64,000 nucleotides of DNA from Streptomyces sp. NBC_00344 (GTDB lineage Bacteria > Actinomycetota > Actinomycetes > Streptomycetales > Streptomycetaceae): the NCBI RefSeq assembly GCF_036088315.1, contig NZ_CP107996.1, positions 6,313,001 to 6,377,000 of the forward strand. The letters run 5' to 3'. The notes beneath the pieces are model-generated. The model was not told where the DNA came from. It did not search any database and was given only the letters and a program-made list of their open reading frames with translations. Of the stretch, positions 61,637 to 64,000 are shown one piece after another (position 1 is the first letter of the stretch; the number at the start of each line of letters is the position of its first letter). The position numbers were made by a program, and so were the translations under genes.

Positions 61637-63688
61637 ATGGCAGGACGAGATCTTCCCCGGATCGGGCCGAGCGAGCGGCTGTCCCTGAACCGTATGGGCA
61701 GCTTCGACTGGGATCTGGAGAGCGGGACCTTCGAGCTCGACGAGGCAGGTCTGGCCGTTTTCGATCTGCGCCCCAACGAGTACGACGGCAGGCCGGAGTC
61801 ACTGGTGAGCCGGGTGCCGCCCGAGGAGGGCATCCGCCTCGACAGGGCCGTGGCGCAGGCCGTCGAGAGCGGCCGTTCCTCGTACGGTGTGTACTTCCAG
61901 GTGAGGCGCCGTAACGGAATACGGCAGTGGACCCACGTCCGCGGACGGATCATGCGGGACGAGCTGGGCGCTCCGTACCGGGTCGTGGGCATCGTGCGCA
62001 ACGCCACCACCGAGCTCACCGAATTCACGGTGGTCAGCCCGATCGAGGCCGGCCGCCGCCGGCTGACCACCATGGTCCAGGGCACCACCGACGCGCTGTC
62101 GAAGGCCCTCACCGTCGATGACGTGACCGACGTGCTGACCGGCGAAGGCGGTCTGGAACGCTTCGGCGCCGACGGGCTGGTGCTGGGCCTGGTCGAGGGC
62201 GGAGCGCTCAGGATCGTCGCCCAGGACGGTGACTCGGTGCTCGGCCTGGACGCGCTGGAACTCGACCGCCTCGACGATTCGATGCCGCTGGCCGAGGCCG
62301 TACTCACCCAGCAGTCGCGTTTTGTGACCTCGCTGCGCGATCTCTCGCACGAATTCTGGCGGCTGCGGCCGTATGTCCGCAGTATGGGGTTCGACGCGGC
62401 CGCGTTCCTCCCGCTGATCGCCCAGGCACGGTCCATCGGCGGACTTGCCCTCTTCTACCGGGGACGCAGCGACTTCCCTTCGGAGGACCGCAACCTCTGC
62501 CTGGGGCTCGCGGGCATCGTCGCCCAGTCCCTGCAGCGCGCCGTTCTCTTCGACCAGGAGAGGGAATTCGCGTCCGGTCTGCAGTCGTCCATGCTGCCCC
62601 GGCATCTCCCCGTGTTCGCCGGGGCGGAGATCGCGGTGCGCTATCACGCGGCCTGGAGCGGCAGGGACGTCGGTGGCGACTGGTACGACGTGATCGCGCT
62701 GCCCCGCGGGCGGGTGGGTGTCGTCGTCGGCGACGTACAGGGCCACGACACACACGCCGCCGCCATCATGGGCCAGTTGCGGATCGCGCTGCGGGCGTAC
62801 GCGGGTGAGGGGCACTCTCCGGCGACGGTTTTGGCGCGGGCTTCGCGTTTTCTGGCCGAGCTGGACACCGAACGCTTCGCGACCTGCACCTATGCGCAGA
62901 TTGATCTGACCTCGGGGGGCGTGAGAGCCGTGCGTGCCGGACATCTGGGGCCGCTCATCCGGCATACCGACGGCCGGATCGGCTGGCCGAACGTCCGGGG
63001 TGGACTGCCGCTCGGGCTGGCCACCGAATTCGGGCAGGAGGAGTATCCGGAGACCCGTCTGGATCTGGTTCCCGGCGAGTCCTTCGTCCTGTGCACCGAC
63101 GGACTGGTCGAGGAGTCCGGCCGGGACATCACGGCGGGCATGGAGGTGCTCGCCGACACCGTCCGCAGCGGGCCCGACGAGGCGGAGAAACTCGTGGACC
63201 ATCTGGCGGACCGGTTGTGGGAGCGCTGGGAGAGGAACGACGACGTCGCCCTGCTGGTTCTGCGCCGGGATCCCGACCCGGGGACTCCCCAGGCACCCCG
63301 GACCCACCAGTACATCCACCAGGCGGACCCGGAGGGCCTCGCGGAAGCACGCGCCGTGCTGCGCAACGCGCTGGAGGCCTGGGGCTTCGGCCAGCTTGCC
63401 GACGATGTGGAACTGGCGGCAGGAGAGCTGCTGGGGAATGTTCTGCTCCATACCGAGGGCGGTGCCGTTCTCACCCTCGAAGTGCTGCCCGATCCGGTCC
63501 GCAGAATCCGGCTGTGGGTCAAGGACCGTTCAAGCGCCTGGCCGCGGCGCAGGACGCCGGGCGAGGCGGCGACATCGGGGCGTGGCCTGATGCTGATCGA
63601 CGCCGTCGCGGCACACTGGGGGGTCGAACCGCGAGGCGACGGGAAGGCCGTCTGGTGCGAGTTCGACCTTCCAGGGGCCGACGCCTGA
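61637..63688 (+). CDS. PAS-GAF-PP2C-HATPase regulatory protein
   Basis: A 683-residue multidomain protein. A PAS domain (about 15-135; MGSFDWDLESGTFELDEAGL, RVVGIVRNATTELTE) and a GAF domain (about 150-330; FLPLIAQARSIGGLALFYRG) are followed by a SpoIIE-type phosphatase (about 340-555; RDVGGDWYDVIAL, VVVGDVQGHDTHAAAIMGQ, FVLCTDGLVEESG, RNDDVALLVLRR) and a C-terminal anti-sigma-type ATPase domain (about 575-680; VELAAGELLGNVLLH with the N-box, GRGLMLIDAVAAHWG). It combines phosphatase and kinase of a partner-switching pathway in one chain, a frequent layout in Streptomyces. Start ATG 61637 with GGAG upstream. Confidence 0.92.
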   Translation: MAGRDLPRIGPSERLSLNRMGSFDWDLESGTFELDEAGLAVFDLRPNEYDGRPESLVSRVPPEEGIRLDRAVAQAVESGRSSYGVYFQVRRRNGIRQWTHVRGRIMRDELGAPYRVVGIVRNATTELTEFTVVSPIEAGRRRLTTMVQGTTDALSKALTVDDVTDVLTGEGGLERFGADGLVLGLVEGGALRIVAQDGDSVLGLDALELDRLDDSMPLAEAVLTQQSRFVTSLRDLSHEFWRLRPYVRSMGFDAAAFLPLIAQARSIGGLALFYRGRSDFPSEDRNLCLGLAGIVAQSLQRAVLFDQEREFASGLQSSMLPRHLPVFAGAEIAVRYHAAWSGRDVGGDWYDVIALPRGRVGVVVGDVQGHDTHAAAIMGQLRIALRAYAGEGHSPATVLARASRFLAELDTERFATCTYAQIDLTSGGVRAVRAGHLGPLIRHTDGRIGWPNVRGGLPLGLATEFGQEEYPETRLDLVPGESFVLCTDGLVEESGRDITAGMEVLADTVRSGPDEAEKLVDHLADRLWERWERNDDVALLVLRRDPDPGTPQAPRTHQYIHQADPEGLAEARAVLRNALEAWGFGQLADDVELAAGELLGNVLLHTEGGAVLTLEVLPDPVRRIRLWVKDRSSAWPRRRTPGEAATSGRGLMLIDAVAAHWGVEPRGDGKAVWCEFDLPGADA

Positions 63689-63722
63689 TCCGGTCATCCG
63701 GACCGGCCGTGCCACGAGGGCG

Positions 63723-63747
63723 GACATCCGGTGTTCTTCCGGATGTC
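63723..63747 (+). terminator. Terminator after the PP2C gene
   Basis: GACATCCGG-7 bases-CCGGATGTC, 34 bases past the stop. Confidence 0.75.
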
Positions 63748-63820
63748 TCTGATGTGTCCGATGTGTGAGGGGTCGCGCGAGCCCTCTGGTGCGGTCCGGA
63801 CCTGACGCAGCATCATGTAT

Positions 63821-63848
63821 CCGTCCCGGACGGCTCCGTCCGGGACGG
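63821..63848. terminator. Strong hairpin between genes
   Basis: CCGTCCCGGACGG-CT-CCGTCCGGGACGG: perfect 13-base arms, 34 bases before the next start codon. It may be a second terminator or a leader structure of the secreted-protein gene. Confidence 0.65.
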
Positions 63849-63882
63849 TTCGCGTTCGTGTCCCCCCACGGAGGTCACTGCT

Positions 63883-64000
63883 ATGCGCTCCGGATCAACG
63901 AGACGGCTCGCAGCCGTCGCTCTCTCCCTGTGTGCGGCCTTACTCGCCGCGTCCCCCGCCGCCGCGGCCCCGGCGGACAAGAACCAGGTGCTCAGCGACT
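63883..64000 (+). CDS. Secreted protein, N-terminal part only, with a TTA codon
   Basis: Only 39 codons lie in the window. A typical Sec signal (RRLAAVALSLCAALLAASPAAAA, cleavage near AAA) is followed by PADKNQVLSD. GGAGG sits 8 bases before the ATG. Codon 20 (63940-63942) is TTA, the rare leucine codon read by the bldA tRNA, so translation may be tied to development. The function cannot be told from this fragment. Confidence 0.8.
   Translation, partial: MRSGSTRRLAAVALSLCAALLAASPAAAAPADKNQVLSD

Overview
The window is about 72% G+C by eye, with GTG/TTG starts, purine-rich ribosome sites, leaderless promoters, DasR-type and sigma-B-type sites, an LAETG surface protein and many secreted polymer hydrolases. 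All of this points to a Streptomyces-type actinomycete chromosome, probably accessory or arm-proximal sequence. No rRNA, tRNA, CRISPR array or intact mobile element was found.

Layout. 0-5.9 kb: the end of lnt, a Nudix hydrolase, an MFS transporter with a TetR-type operator, a PaaX regulator, a methyltransferase divergent from an XRE-cupin regulator, and a mycothiol-dependent isomerase-like protein. 5.9-8.5 kb: iron uptake genes efeO-efeB without efeU. 8.6-25.7 kb: a secretome block with a phosphoesterase/phospholipase C, an LppX-like protein, a GH87 alpha-1,3-glucanase broken by one in-frame TAA, a GH10 xylanase and two divergent GH18 chitinases sharing a DasR/direct-repeat control region. 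Inside this block lie a TetR-aidB operon, a double IclR regulator and the deleted remains of pcaIJ. 25.9-38.6 kb: phosphoglucomutase, a second short Rho factor, a DUF5709 protein, a molybdenum aldehyde/xanthine oxidoreductase operon whose large subunit is frameshifted, a baeRF protein, a glutaminase-STAS fusion, a P450 and a sortase substrate. 38.7-50.3 kb: a ProP-like transporter, the PTS-type dhaKLM operon, a MarR/cupin divergent pair, a scar of gene remnants (esterase, phage-type zinc protein), an OYE/SDR/VOC operon controlled by a GntR regulator, an Rmf-like small protein and an EmrB-type exporter. 50.3-64 kb: a PP2C phosphatase/MASE1 pair, a streptogrisin-like protease, a cold-shock gene with a structured leader, a putative sigma-B-driven run (MFS, LigD-type phosphoesterase, PRC-barrel, small membrane protein, GvpU-like), a GH92 mannosidase, a DinB/DUF664 protein, a large PAS-GAF-PP2C-kinase protein and the start of a secreted protein with a TTA codon.

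How the genes work together. The GH87, GH10, GH18 and GH92 enzymes, the protease and the phosphoesterase form a biomass-degrading secretome (fungal alpha-glucan, chitin and mannan; plant xylan; protein; phosphodiesters). Each gene or pair has its own palindromic operator, and no matching sugar regulator is encoded here. A second theme is stress and partner-switching signalling: two PP2C phosphatases, MASE1, STAS-glutaminase, cold shock, the sigma-B-type promoter and Rmf.

A striking feature is gene decay. At least seven loci carry a nonsense codon, a single-base frameshift or an internal deletion. Several of the lesions are one-base indels, so sequencing error should be excluded before the genes are called dead. 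I saw no clear defence system or biosynthetic cluster. The most unusual observations are the short Rho paralogue with an altered P-loop, the mirror-image chitinase pair, the Rmf-like protein and the sigma-B-type stress run.
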